This document shows, one piece after another, positions 43,944 through 53,063 of a DNA stretch of 64,000 nt. Source of the DNA: Mesorhizobium caraganae (GTDB lineage Bacteria > Pseudomonadota > Alphaproteobacteria > Rhizobiales > Rhizobiaceae); the NCBI RefSeq assembly GCF_016836705.1, contig NZ_JAFCGY010000003.1:186001-250000 (forward strand), in the 5' to 3' direction. A program made the position numbers and the translations under genes. How positions within the stretch are numbered: the stretch's first letter is position 1; every line of letters begins with the position of its first letter. The notes under the pieces were generated by a model. It had not been told where the DNA came from and did not search any database. It saw only the letters and a program-made list of their open reading frames with translations.

Positions 43944-45168
43944 TCTCGTGGAGTGCCTGGACGGCCCCGAGCGATTCCAGGATGGCCCGGTCGAAGTTCT
44001 CTTCGGAAAAACGTTCTGCATTCCTGGCGCAGGCGCGGGGCGTTATGGCATAGCGGTTCTCTTCGAACCGCTCGACTGCCTCCTTGAGGTGATCGACGGT
44101 TTGAGCCTTGAACAGCACCCCAGTCGGTTCGGGCGATGACCCAAGGCGCCGCACAATGTCGACCGCTCCGCCGCGACCGAAGGCGATCAGCGGAGTTCCG
44201 CAAGCCTGCGCCTCGGCCAACGCTATGCCAAAGTCCTCGCAGCCCGCAAAGACCATCGCCTTTGCGCGTGCCAGGGTGCTCACATAGTCTTGCCGGGGCA
44301 GATAGCCCGAGAAGGTAATGTTCGGGCCGGCAAGCGCCCGCAGGCTGGTTGATTGCTGCCCTTCGCCAACGATGACCAACCGCCGCGACGGCATTTCGTT
44401 GAAGGCCCGGATGACGAGGTCGGTGCGCTTGTACGGCGCGAGGAAAGATGCCGAGACATAGTAGTCATCCTTGTCGTCGACACAGGGCAGTTCTGCGAGG
44501 GCAACCGGCGGGAAAACGACGCGGGCTTCGCGCCCGTAAATGTGCTGGATACGGGAGCGGACATAATTCGAATTCGCCAGCATCATGTCCGGACCGTGCG
44601 CGGTCCGCGTGTCCCACGTCCTCAAACGATGCAACATATACCGGTAGAGCATTCCCTTGGGGCCGAAGCCAAGGTGACCCTGCTGAAGATAGGAAAACTG
44701 CTCGTCCCAGGCGTAGCGGACCGGGCTGTGGACATAGCAAAGATGCGGCTGGTCGGGCCTGGTGATCACGCCACGCGAGAATGCGGCCGAAGACGAGATC
44801 ACCGCATCATAGCCTGTCACGTCGAACTGCTCGATCAGGAAAGGACAGAAGAAGAAGAGGGAGCGATAGAATTTCTGGACCATCGGGATCCGGTTGGCCG
44901 CGGACGTGTGGAATTCCACGTCGCGGAAATATTGCTCCTTCACCTCTGCTGGCAGGAAATCGAAAAGCGTGAAGACTTCAGCATTGGGAAACTGCTTGCA
45001 GATTTGCGCCAGAACCCGTTCCCCTCCCCGGAAGTTCGGGCACCAGTCGTGAACGACCGCTATCCTCGCGTATCTGTCGACGCGAAGCTCCGGCGCGGCC
45101 GGCAACTCCTCGATGGGCACATCGAGCTTGGCCGCGATCGCCAAATCGGAAGAGCGTTCGTGGAGCAT
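43936..45168 (-). CDS. Glycosyltransferase family 4 protein (fourth copy)
   Basis: A 410-aa GT-B enzyme of a different subgroup from its neighbours. The N-terminal domain has RIAVVHDWCPNFRGGERVLA and HLCYVHSPVRYAWDEQF, seen in mannosyltransferases of the WcaI/GumH-like type; the donor site is AGCEDFGIALAEAQACG. ATG 45168 follows GAGGGG by 5 nt and is preferred; an in-frame ATG at 45204 would add 12 residues. GDP-mannose made by the enzymes at 53-57 kb is a plausible donor. It diverges from the GT2/exoF operon. Confidence 0.88.
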   Translation of the reverse strand: MLHERSSDLAIAAKLDVPIEELPAAPELRVDRYARIAVVHDWCPNFRGGERVLAQICKQFPNAEVFTLFDFLPAEVKEQYFRDVEFHTSAANRIPMVQKFYRSLFFFCPFLIEQFDVTGYDAVISSSAAFSRGVITRPDQPHLCYVHSPVRYAWDEQFSYLQQGHLGFGPKGMLYRYMLHRLRTWDTRTAHGPDMMLANSNYVRSRIQHIYGREARVVFPPVALAELPCVDDKDDYYVSASFLAPYKRTDLVIRAFNEMPSRRLVIVGEGQQSTSLRALAGPNITFSGYLPRQDYVSTLARAKAMVFAGCEDFGIALAEAQACGTPLIAFGRGGAVDIVRRLGSSPEPTGVLFKAQTVDHLKEAVERFEENRYAITPRACARNAERFSEENFDRAILESLGAVQALHEIM

Positions 45169-45414
45169 GGGTCCCCTCGCACCTGCAGACCCGGCAGTCT
45201 CCATTCCACGTCATGGTCCCGGCAAGTTGTCCGATCGGTTACAGTCCGCTCCCGGTGCATGCCTGCCTAATACTTATGGCTGTGTGCCGTCCGGCGGAAT
45301 ACTCCAAAGGCCTGTGCCCGGAGGTAGAGCAAGCTCATGTCGTCTCCTTTTATGCAGGCTGTTTCCCTCCGCCGCTCGGTCTAGCGTCGGCGGAAACCGA
45401 AGCGTGGATCGAGC

Positions 45415-46287
45415 ATGAGACTCGCAGTGATCATCCCGACCCTTGGCCGCAGGGAACAGCTCTCGCGCCTGCTCAAGTACTTGGGCGACCAGACGAGACT
45501 TCCTGACGAGGTCATCTTGTCGGCGCCCGACGCCACGCATATCGAACTGCCGGAATGCTGTTCTTTCCCCGTCTCGCTCGTTTTCGGACCGAAGGGATCG
45601 TCTGCCCAGAGGAACACGGCTCTCGCGCCTTCCCTGCAGCGCTTCGACCTCATCACTTTCTTCGACGACGATTTCGTTCCGTCTGCCGAATACCTGGAGC
45701 AGGTCGAGAAAGCCTTTGCGGAAAATGACGGGTGGGCAGTGCTGATGGGCAGGGTCGTCAGAGACGGAGCCACGAACGCGGGCCTCAGCTGGGAGGATGC
45801 CGAAGCCGCCCTGAGGGAAGCCAAGGGAAAAACGCATGCTGGACCGTTGGTGGTCGACCATGTCGGGGCTTACGGCTGCAACATGTCCGTCCGTTCCTCG
45901 CTTGTAGGCGATGTGCGTTTCGACGAGCGCCTCGTCCTCTACGGCTGGCAGGAAGATATCGACTTCACCAGCCGATTGAGGTCCAGAGGCCGTGTGGTCT
46001 GCGTGAACTCGATCACGGGCGTCCATCTCGGCATCAAGTCGGGACGTACCAGTGGAACGCGGTTCGGGTACTCCCAGGTTGCCAATCCGATCTACCTGAT
46101 CAAGAAAGGCTCGGTTCCGGCCTCTTTCGCGCTGCCCCTGATGTTCAGGAATATTGCGGCCAACCTGGCAAAGAGCCTGCGCCCCGAGCCATATGTCGAC
46201 CGGAGGGGCAGACTGAGGGGCAACATGCTCGCGATCCTGCACGTTGCCATGGGACGGATCGAACCCGAATACATCCTGAAAATCTGA
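45415..46287 (+). CDS. Glycosyltransferase family 2 protein
   Basis: A 290-aa GT-A enzyme. The motifs are LAVIIPTLGRREQLSRLLKY, GSSAQRNTAL, the metal-binding FFDDDFVPS and the acceptor-side LYGWQEDIDFTSRLRSRG (ED catalytic base region). It is followed after 12 nt by the exoF-like gene, with which it forms a two-gene operon. In rhizobial succinoglycan loci a GT2 gene and exoF also lie close together, which supports a role in the same polysaccharide. Confidence 0.89.
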   Translation: MRLAVIIPTLGRREQLSRLLKYLGDQTRLPDEVILSAPDATHIELPECCSFPVSLVFGPKGSSAQRNTALAPSLQRFDLITFFDDDFVPSAEYLEQVEKAFAENDGWAVLMGRVVRDGATNAGLSWEDAEAALREAKGKTHAGPLVVDHVGAYGCNMSVRSSLVGDVRFDERLVLYGWQEDIDFTSRLRSRGRVVCVNSITGVHLGIKSGRTSGTRFGYSQVANPIYLIKKGSVPASFALPLMFRNIAANLAKSLRPEPYVDRRGRLRGNMLAILHVAMGRIEPEYILKI

Positions 46288-46299
46288 GGCGGAAAGACA

Positions 46300-47607
46300 A
46301 TGCGGAAATGGCTTGTGACTGTGGCGGCTTCAATTGCGGCGGCGACCGCCTTCGCCTTACCGGCGGTGGCTGCCGAGTATCTCCTCGGACCTCAGGACAA
46401 AGTCAGGCTCAAGGTATACGAATGGCGCGCATCGCGCGACGTGATCTTCGAATGGACCGCTCTCAACGATGATTTCGTTGTCGGAGCCGACGGCACTCTC
46501 TTCCTGCCATTTGTCGGCCAGATACATGCGCAGGGCACCGCACCCGGCGACCTCGCCCGCGCGATCGGCGACCGCCTGATGCAGCAGATGGGCCTCGGCC
46601 GTGAGCCGGATGTCGCCGTCGAGATCGTCCAGTACAGACCGTTCTACATCGTCGGCTACGTCACGCAGTCCGGCGAGTTTCCCTACAGACCCGGACTGAC
46701 GGTGCTGCAGGCGCTGGGAATTGCCGGCGGCTTGCGGACACGCGAGGATGACATCCCGAGGCTCGAGCGTGAAGTCATCGCCGGCCAGGGCGACGTGGGT
46801 TTGTTGGCGCTCAGCAGCGTCAGTCTGCTCGCGCGCAAAGCGCGGCTGGAAGCCGAACTGGCCGACAGCAACGATATCGCTTTCCCTACGGAATTGAAGG
46901 ATAGGGCTTCGAACGCAACGGTCGCGGTGGCGATGGAGCAAGAGCGCAGGATCTTCGCCGTCCGCAAGGAAGCGATGACGACGCAACTGCGCTCCCTGAG
47001 CGAACTCAGAGATTTCCTGGAGAAGGAACTGGACTCGCTCCAGCAGCAGCTGACCTTCCGCGACAAGCAGATTGAACTCATCCAGAAGGAACTGGCCGGC
47101 GTTTCGGCCCTTGTCCAGAAGGGGCTTGCTGTTGCACCGCGGGAACTCAATCTGGAAGGGACGGTTGCCCAGATGCAGGGCGACAGATTGGCCGCCGAGA
47201 CCTCGCTTTTGCGGGTCAGGCAGGAGATAAGCAAGACCGACATAGAGATCCTCAATCTCAATAACCAGCACGCCAACGAGATCGCCGACGCCTTGCGGGA
47301 AACGCAGTCGCAGCTCAATGAAGTTGTCAGCAAAGCCGACACCGCAGCGCAGTTGCTACACGAAACCGCGGTCACGGCTCCTGCGCTGCTCGCCCTCAAG
47401 GAACGCGCCGAGAGTGCCAAGCCGATCTTCAAGATCGTCAGGACGACGGGCAATGGTTCGGAAGAACTGACGGCTGAGGAAACAACACCGATCGAGCCAG
47501 GCGATACTGTGAAGATCGAGATACCCCCGCCGGCGTCCGCTTTGTCTGCCCTCCCTGTAGAGGGCGACATTCAGGGACAGGCGCTTCCGATTCAGAACAC
47601 CAACTGA
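46300..47607 (+). CDS. exoF: ExoF-like outer-membrane polysaccharide export protein
   Basis: A 435-aa protein with a signal peptide ending near AVA/AE (residue 25). The polysaccharide export (PES) domain covers YLLGPQDKVRLKVYEWRASR to GTLFLPFVGQIHAQG. An SLBB domain follows (PFYIVGYVTQSGEFPYRPGL). Residues about 210-355 form a long coiled coil, as in ExoF and other OPX proteins of rhizobia. It should form the periplasmic or outer-membrane part of the export channel and work with the Wzz-type proteins. No lipobox was seen, as in ExoF. Confidence 0.9.
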   Translation: MRKWLVTVAASIAAATAFALPAVAAEYLLGPQDKVRLKVYEWRASRDVIFEWTALNDDFVVGADGTLFLPFVGQIHAQGTAPGDLARAIGDRLMQQMGLGREPDVAVEIVQYRPFYIVGYVTQSGEFPYRPGLTVLQALGIAGGLRTREDDIPRLEREVIAGQGDVGLLALSSVSLLARKARLEAELADSNDIAFPTELKDRASNATVAVAMEQERRIFAVRKEAMTTQLRSLSELRDFLEKELDSLQQQLTFRDKQIELIQKELAGVSALVQKGLAVAPRELNLEGTVAQMQGDRLAAETSLLRVRQEISKTDIEILNLNNQHANEIADALRETQSQLNEVVSKADTAAQLLHETAVTAPALLALKERAESAKPIFKIVRTTGNGSEELTAEETTPIEPGDTVKIEIPPPASALSALPVEGDIQGQALPIQNTN

Positions 47608-47706
47608 TCAGGCCCGCATGAGTTCAGCGAGGACTGCTGCCTGCCGCCGTGCGTCAATCGATGCCTAGACCGCGTCTCTGAAAGGATTCGCGCTCTTTTA
47701 GGCTTT

Positions 47707-47748
47707 TGCATGCATTATCCCAAACCGCTGCACAGTTTTGGACATGCA
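47707..47748. repeat. Rhizobial-type intergenic palindromic repeat
   Basis: Nested inverted arms TGCATG (47707-47712) with CATGCA (47743-47748), and CCAAAC (47720-47725) with GTTTTGG (47735-47741), around CGCTGCACA. The sequence resembles a short palindrome seen many times between genes in Mesorhizobium and relatives. It lies after the exoF-like gene inside a 399-bp gap (47608-48006) that otherwise shows no gene. Confidence 0.55.
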
Positions 47749-48006
47749 TTTTGGGAGGAAATCACCGTACTCGTCGGATCGCAAGCCGCCCCAACGCGAT
47801 GCTGGCACGAGGGGCTGAGGGCGCACAGGCCGCGTCGATGCTGGAGTGAGCTGTGCATGCAGTGATGCTGGCCCTTGCTATGCTTTTTGAGGCCGCATAT
47901 CAGTGATCATTCGACCGGCTTCCGCACCAACTGCATTCGCCAACTCAACAGGCGGGTCCTTCCATGCCGAAGCAGGCCGTTCTGTGCCTTGATATCGTAG
48001 CTGGAG

Positions 48007-48249
48007 ATGTCGGTGCTCATGAGTGTAGTCGCTGTATCGGCGGCAGGCGTCCTGATGGGACTGCGGTTCAAGGCTCCCGCCCTGATCGCAGCGACTGCTC
48101 TGCTCATGATCGGCAGTCTTGCCTGGAATGACCTTGGCTTGCCGGGCTACGTGACGATCACCAAATTCCTCATCTTGGCATTCGCATTGGCCGTCGCCTA
48201 CATCGTTGGTCTGTCGATTTCCGTTTATTGGAAACGGACCCAGGTATGA
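48007..48249 (+). CDS. Small integral membrane protein (80 aa)
   Basis: The product has two hydrophobic segments (about 5-40 and 50-72: VVAVSAAGVLMGL; FLILAFALAVAYIVGLSISV) and a short basic tail YWKRTQV. I do not recognise the family. Small two-helix proteins near exo genes are sometimes regulators of priming enzymes, such as ExoX, but no sequence match is evident. Starts at 48007, 48013 (GTG) or 48019 are possible; GGAG at 48003-48006 fits the later ones best. Confidence 0.55.
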   Translation: MSVLMSVVAVSAAGVLMGLRFKAPALIAATALLMIGSLAWNDLGLPGYVTITKFLILAFALAVAYIVGLSISVYWKRTQV

Positions 48250-48291
48250 ACAGCCTCGGCCTTCCGAGCGTTCACATTTGGTACAATGCAC

Positions 48292-49362
48292 TCAACCAAT
48301 CATAGAACCGCGAATTCCCGGGATCCTCCCCGCTCGCTCCCTATCCCAGACGTTGCGTAACCAGCGCGTCAGAGGGACCTCGAACCCCAAGTGAATTCCT
48401 ACGGCGGCAACGACTGTAGTGAGCGCTGCGATCGGCATTACCAGATAGGCCATTCTTGGTTCTGGGACCATAACTTTGGCCGCCAAGTTTACGAACGGCT
48501 GTAACAGCAACGGATGAAACAGATACATCGAATAGCTCGCAGCGCCAACCAACAGCACGATTGAGCTACGCGTTGTCGCCCCACTCCGCTCAGCCAATAA
48601 GGCCCCAGCAACTATCAGAACAGCCGGAAATCCGTAGGTTGCAACCCTGTACCCGTTTGGAGAAATCTGTAAGTAATACTCGATTGAAAGCACGGCCAAA
48701 CCTGTTGCAATGAACGCAACACTAACGGGCCGCCCGACCTTCCTTGGTTGAGATAGAAACCAGTAACCGAGCCAGCATCCAGCGACGAATTCTAGCATTA
48801 TTGAATCCGTATAGACGCGTAGCGCATAAGGGCTATCTGGTCCGAACAACCGACCAACTCCCACTACAATGATGAGGACCGCCGAAATGGCCACCACCCT
48901 GTCGCGTATATTCCGAAGCCAGAGAAACGCGCCAAATATCAAGTAAAAGAAAATTTCGTAGATCAAAGTCCATCCAAGCGAGAGAATAGGCCCGTTCTCA
49001 CCATCCAGTCGCACTTTAGGGTAAAACAAAAACGACGTGATTACGTCGGCCAGGTTGTAGCCCTGCAGTCCATTCGGTCGAAACCCGATCCCGAACAAGG
49101 CAACGAGCGCCAAGGTCGCCGTCCAATAGAGTGGGGCAATTCTGATCACCCTTTCGCCGTAGAACGCCCAGGCGGAACGTTCCTTTCGCGCGTACGCAAA
49201 AACCATCACGAACCCAGAAATGACGAAGAATATGTCGACACCTTCCGCACCTACATCGCTTTGAAAATCCGTACCAAAACGACGGTTTAACATGGGTTGA
49301 AGGTGGTAAAACAAAACCGCTATCGCGGCGACGCCCCGCAAGGTCTGTAAATTGGCAATCAA
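48292..49362 (-). CDS. Acyltransferase family 3 membrane protein
   Basis: A 356-aa polytopic protein (about ten helices) of the OafA/ExoZ acyltransferase-3 family. The N-terminus LQTLRGVAAIAVLFYHLQPM carries the conserved Arg and His, followed by GVDIFFVISGFVM and RVIRIAPLYWTATL. It should add acetyl or another acyl group to a sugar of the polysaccharide. Base composition is clearly less GC-rich (about 52-57% in sampled lines) than its neighbours, suggesting separate acquisition. The 160-bp upstream region is AT-rich and should hold its promoter. Confidence 0.9.
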   Translation of the reverse strand: MIANLQTLRGVAAIAVLFYHLQPMLNRRFGTDFQSDVGAEGVDIFFVISGFVMVFAYARKERSAWAFYGERVIRIAPLYWTATLALVALFGIGFRPNGLQGYNLADVITSFLFYPKVRLDGENGPILSLGWTLIYEIFFYLIFGAFLWLRNIRDRVVAISAVLIIVVGVGRLFGPDSPYALRVYTDSIMLEFVAGCWLGYWFLSQPRKVGRPVSVAFIATGLAVLSIEYYLQISPNGYRVATYGFPAVLIVAGALLAERSGATTRSSIVLLVGAASYSMYLFHPLLLQPFVNLAAKVMVPEPRMAYLVMPIAALTTVVAAVGIHLGFEVPLTRWLRNVWDRERAGRIPGIRGSMIG

Positions 49363-49522
49363 TTTTGAACCCCCGCCCTCTTATTTAGCTTTATCTTTTT
49401 ACTCGTTAGCCCTTCACCGATAATAGTTCGCCCATAAATATATTGTCCTGTCGCGCACCATGGTTGGCGTCGCTATGCAATGAAATAGTGCAGGATGTTT
49501 ATTCTATCCAAATGCCCCCGTT

Positions 49523-50323
49523 CTAGGAAGCCCTGTCAAAGCGCATCACCGCGAAAACGGTCCTGAACAAGATCGCCATGTCGAGCCAGACCGACCAGTT
49601 CCGCACATACTGGCTGTCCAACGCCACGCGGCTGGCGTAGTCCATGCTGCTTCTTCCGCTCACCTGCCAGAGGCCGGTGAGTCCCGGCCTTGTCCGGAGG
49701 TATTCCCCCAGGTGGTCGCCGTAGCGGTTGAGTTCGTCCTTCACGATGGGTCTTGGGCCCACGCAGCTCATGTCACCGCGGATGATATTGAAGAGCTGGG
49801 GGAGTTCGTCGAGGCTCGACTTGCGGAGCATCCATCCAAGGAACGTGACGCGGGGGTCGTTCCTGAGCTTTTGGGTCTCCTCCCACTCCATGCCGACATG
49901 AGGATTGGCTTCGAGATATGCTTTCAGAACTTCCTCCGAATTGGCAACCATCGAGCGGAATTTGTAGCACTTGAATGGCTGTCCGCCGAAGCCGACTCGG
50001 CTGTGGGAGAACACCGCCGGACCTCCTGCCGTTATCCTGATCAGCAGGGCAACGACGACCATAACCGGCGCCGCCAGGACAAGGGCCGATATTGCCACGA
50101 CTAGATCCATGATCCGCTTCGACATGCCTCCCAGAGGAGGGTTCGTCGTTCCTGCCCTGAGGGAAGTCGACAGGTCTGACAGCGCCGCCCCCGCGTTGCC
50201 GGGGTCGTGCGAGCCAACGACATGCAGGACTGTCGTTCGGCTGTCGGCCGACTCAGGGCGAAATGGCGGAATCCAGATCGGCGCTCCCTGATGCGGCTGC
50301 TTCTCGAAGGCGTCTGTTGTCAT
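49523..50323 (-). CDS. exoY: ExoY-like undecaprenyl-phosphate sugar phosphotransferase (priming enzyme)
   Basis: A 266-aa polyisoprenyl-phosphate hexose-1-phosphate transferase. One membrane segment lies at about 74-96 (RIMDLVVAISALVLAAPVMV). The catalytic domain has KFRSMVAN, SSLDELPQLFNIIRGDMSCV, GPRPI and RPGLTGLWQVSGRSS. It transfers the first hexose-phosphate to the lipid carrier and so starts repeat-unit synthesis. ATG 50323 is preferred to an upstream alternative at 50365. It lies downstream of the Wzz-type gene on the same strand. Confidence 0.93.
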   Translation of the reverse strand: MTTDAFEKQPHQGAPIWIPPFRPESADSRTTVLHVVGSHDPGNAGAALSDLSTSLRAGTTNPPLGGMSKRIMDLVVAISALVLAAPVMVVVALLIRITAGGPAVFSHSRVGFGGQPFKCYKFRSMVANSEEVLKAYLEANPHVGMEWEETQKLRNDPRVTFLGWMLRKSSLDELPQLFNIIRGDMSCVGPRPIVKDELNRYGDHLGEYLRTRPGLTGLWQVSGRSSMDYASRVALDSQYVRNWSVWLDMAILFRTVFAVMRFDRAS

Positions 50324-50492
50324 TGGACGGTTGCCGGTTCGAACTTGTTCTCGACACTCTTCCAAGGGCGGGGCTTGTGAGCAAGAAAGGCAAAGGAGGT
50401 AGCGTGGCGCTCCGGGGGTGCCCCCCTAATCCCAAGGAATGATCCCCTACATGCTTTTGCGACTTCCGAAGGAGGATTTCTCGATACCAGTT

Positions 50493-52325
50493 TCATGCCG
50501 TGCGGCGCTTGGGCGTCATCGCGCGGGCCTTCGTCAGGAGTACGCCAAGTATCGGCGTTCTGCTGGCCTGCAGCGTCCTGACGAGTTCTCGCAGCGTTTC
50601 GACGTGTGTCTTGCCCCAGTCGGCAACAATCACGACGCCATCCAGAACGGATCCCACAACCAGTTCGTCGGCACCCGAGGCGAGTGTCGGCAGGTTGACG
50701 ATCACGATGTCGTAGGCGGCAAGCTGGCAGGCGGCAAGGTCACTGGTGGTAAGCTCCGCCAGGAGTGTCTTCATCCTGCCTGGCGCCAACAGCTGCTTAT
50801 CGTCGACCACCGAACCTGGCAGAATATCGAATGGCCGTCCGGGGGCGCGGACGATATTGAGCCGGACAGGATCCTGGAACGGTTTGTCTAGGGCCCGTGA
50901 CGGGCCGAGCAGCCGTGTGGTCATGGCGGCTCGGATGTCGGCGTCGATCACCAACGTCTTCAGGCCGGACATCGCGTAAAGCGAGGCAAGATTGCTGGCG
51001 ACGGAACTTTTCGAACTGTGGTTGGAGACAGCGGTCAGCCCAAGAAACTTAATGGGGTGACTGGTTTCCGCAAGGCTTATTTCGGTTCGCGCTTTCCTGA
51101 GGCTGTGGCTGTATTGGGAGTGCGGATATCTCACCACTTCGTCGACGTGGCCGGATTCTCCTCTCCAACTGGTGGGTGGCAGTTCTCCAATGCATTCGAC
51201 ACCCAGATTGTCCCGGATGTGTCGTGGCGACCTTATGGTCGAGTCGAACGTATGCCTTGCAAACGAAAGTCCGATACCGAGAACGAGCCCGGCAGCAGCC
51301 GCGAAGGCCAGTATTAGTTTCGGCCTTGGAGCGCTCGGACGGAGTGGGGCCGTCGCAGCCGTGATCACCCTTGCGTCAGCTACCGGGTACGACTGCTGGC
51401 TTACCGAGTTGGTGTATGCCTGCAGGAAGCTCTCATACATTTTCTGATAGGTTTCGGCAGTCACCTCAAGCTCTTCGAGCGTCGGCACGGCGCTCGTCCC
51501 GCCACTGGCTTCCTGGCCGACACTGTAGTCGTGCCGTGACCGGAACTCCTGCGCTTTCGCCATGGCCTCGTTCATCTGGGTGCGTAGTTGTCCAAGACGC
51601 TGCTCGAGCCACGCGCCGCCCTCCTTTGCGGCGTCGGTCTTGGTTTCGATCTGTTCGCGCACGAAGGCATCAGCTGTGGCGTTCGTGATCCTGGCTGCGC
51701 CTTCGGGATCAAGAGAGGTGAAGGATATCTCAATAGCGTAGGAAACGCCGACCCTGCGGATGTCGAGGCTGTTGCGGAAAATCGACATGCTGCGTCGGGA
51801 CTTCTGATACTCGGTCAGCGTCGCAGGCGATTCAGGTGCGCTTAGACCGAAATGCTCCCAAAGCGACGTGAACCAGGCGCTTTTCCGGAGCCCGAACGTA
51901 TCAAGCAGCACCTCTCCAAACTTCCTGAATCTCTCCCGCAAAATCGGGGCTTGCGGACGGTTGAACGCGGGGTCATCGACGAGCCTCAACTGGTCGATGA
52001 CCATCGCAGCGATCTTTTCCGACTGCATCACTGCGATCTGGCTTTCCACTTGGGCGGTATCCAATGACAGATTTACTTCGCCGCCCTCCTGCAGGTGTTG
52101 CGGCAATTTCGGCTCGATCAGGATCTGCGCGCTGGCGGTGAAAGTCGGGTCGGTGGTCAAATTGTAGAACCCGCCCACCAAGAGAGACGCGGCAAGACAG
52201 GCGATGATGGTTCCGATATAGCGCCGCAGAAATTCGGTTATGTCGGAGAGGCCGATAAACTCCTGGCCGGCGGAAGCCTGCTGGTCTGTTGTCGAGGGCC
52301 ATTGATTGGGAAACATACGGTTCAT
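50493..52325 (-). CDS. Wzz/GumC-type co-polymerase with a degenerate tyrosine-kinase-like domain
   Basis: A 610-aa ExoP-like protein, paralogous to residues 490-1136 of the polymerase fusion (shared EFIGLSDIT, LTTDPTFTAS, SLDTAQVES, NRPQ, RHDYSVG). Membrane helices lie at about 38-57 and 335-355 with a large periplasmic coiled part between. In the cytoplasmic domain Walker A is AVSNHSSKSSVASNLA (432-447), lacking the GxGK core glycines; Walker A' LVIDADI is kept, and the Walker B site reads DIVIVNLP. No terminal Tyr cluster is present. It should control chain length with the exoF-like exporter. Confidence 0.9.
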   Translation of the reverse strand: MNRMFPNQWPSTTDQQASAGQEFIGLSDITEFLRRYIGTIIACLAASLLVGGFYNLTTDPTFTASAQILIEPKLPQHLQEGGEVNLSLDTAQVESQIAVMQSEKIAAMVIDQLRLVDDPAFNRPQAPILRERFRKFGEVLLDTFGLRKSAWFTSLWEHFGLSAPESPATLTEYQKSRRSMSIFRNSLDIRRVGVSYAIEISFTSLDPEGAARITNATADAFVREQIETKTDAAKEGGAWLEQRLGQLRTQMNEAMAKAQEFRSRHDYSVGQEASGGTSAVPTLEELEVTAETYQKMYESFLQAYTNSVSQQSYPVADARVITAATAPLRPSAPRPKLILAFAAAAGLVLGIGLSFARHTFDSTIRSPRHIRDNLGVECIGELPPTSWRGESGHVDEVVRYPHSQYSHSLRKARTEISLAETSHPIKFLGLTAVSNHSSKSSVASNLASLYAMSGLKTLVIDADIRAAMTTRLLGPSRALDKPFQDPVRLNIVRAPGRPFDILPGSVVDDKQLLAPGRMKTLLAELTTSDLAACQLAAYDIVIVNLPTLASGADELVVGSVLDGVVIVADWGKTHVETLRELVRTLQASRTPILGVLLTKARAMTPKRRTA

Positions 52326-52500
52326 TCAACGTCTCCTGCTGGCGTGCGGAAAATCCTGCGCGCACGCCGCCCCCAATGCAGACGGTCCATAGAATTCGGC
52401 CGATCCTTTCATTGAAAGCCGAGGCCCCGCGATCCCAGACTGCGGCAAAAGACTACGCCTGCGCCCCGGAAGGTAAACGCCACCAATTGGCGTATGGGCC

Positions 52501-52836
52501 CTATGCCCCATGGGAAGGAACAATGCGCAGCAGTCCTTCTCTCGTCCTGTCGACAAATGACATCTGCTCTTCCAGCGAGACCTGCCGTCCGCGGTTGAGC
52601 GCCAGGTTCCGCGCGAGGGTATCGATCCGCGCGGACATGCGTTCGGACCCCTCGCCATTTTCCATCGCCTCCGAAGAGAAGGCGGCGCACTCCGTCATCC
52701 TCTCCACGGACGGGCGGAGTTCCGCGGATTCCCTCTCGATTTCCACCTGAATGACCGTGAGAAGACGAGCCAGGCGACCGAACCGCCTTTCGTCGACATC
52801 CTCGCGGAACGAGAACCTGAATGCGGTCAGCGGCAT
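52501..52836 (-). CDS. Hypothetical 111-aa protein
   Basis: A soluble, mostly helical protein (MPLTAFRFSFREDVDERRFG at the start, then a long charged helix around TVIQVEIERESAEL). I recognise no domain. ATG 52836 is chosen over a GTG at 52848. It stands 175 bp upstream of the Wzz-type gene on the same strand, so cotranscription is possible, and diverges from the phosphomannomutase gene. Confidence 0.6.
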   Translation of the reverse strand: MPLTAFRFSFREDVDERRFGRLARLLTVIQVEIERESAELRPSVERMTECAAFSSEAMENGEGSERMSARIDTLARNLALNRGRQVSLEEQMSFVDRTREGLLRIVPSHGA

Positions 52837-53063
52837 CTTGCAGCCCACCCTTGTCGCCAGCGCCCGACCGGACGCACCTTCCTTCCCCAGAATACAAGCC
52901 CGCCATGCTTGGACGAGACATCCTTTCGGCCATCGGCAGGCATGCTCCTATTGGATGAGGGAGCGCGAACCCGGACGTTGGGGCTACTCGAATTCATGAA
53001 GGGGCCTGCGTCCGGCAGCGTGCTACGACTGTTCCCCGCAATTACAGAGTGGAAACCGCGACC

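Noticed and set aside
47878..48291. A 137-codon minus-strand frame
   Set aside because: Cys/His/Gln-rich without structure, and antisense to the more plausible two-helix membrane protein at 48007-48249.
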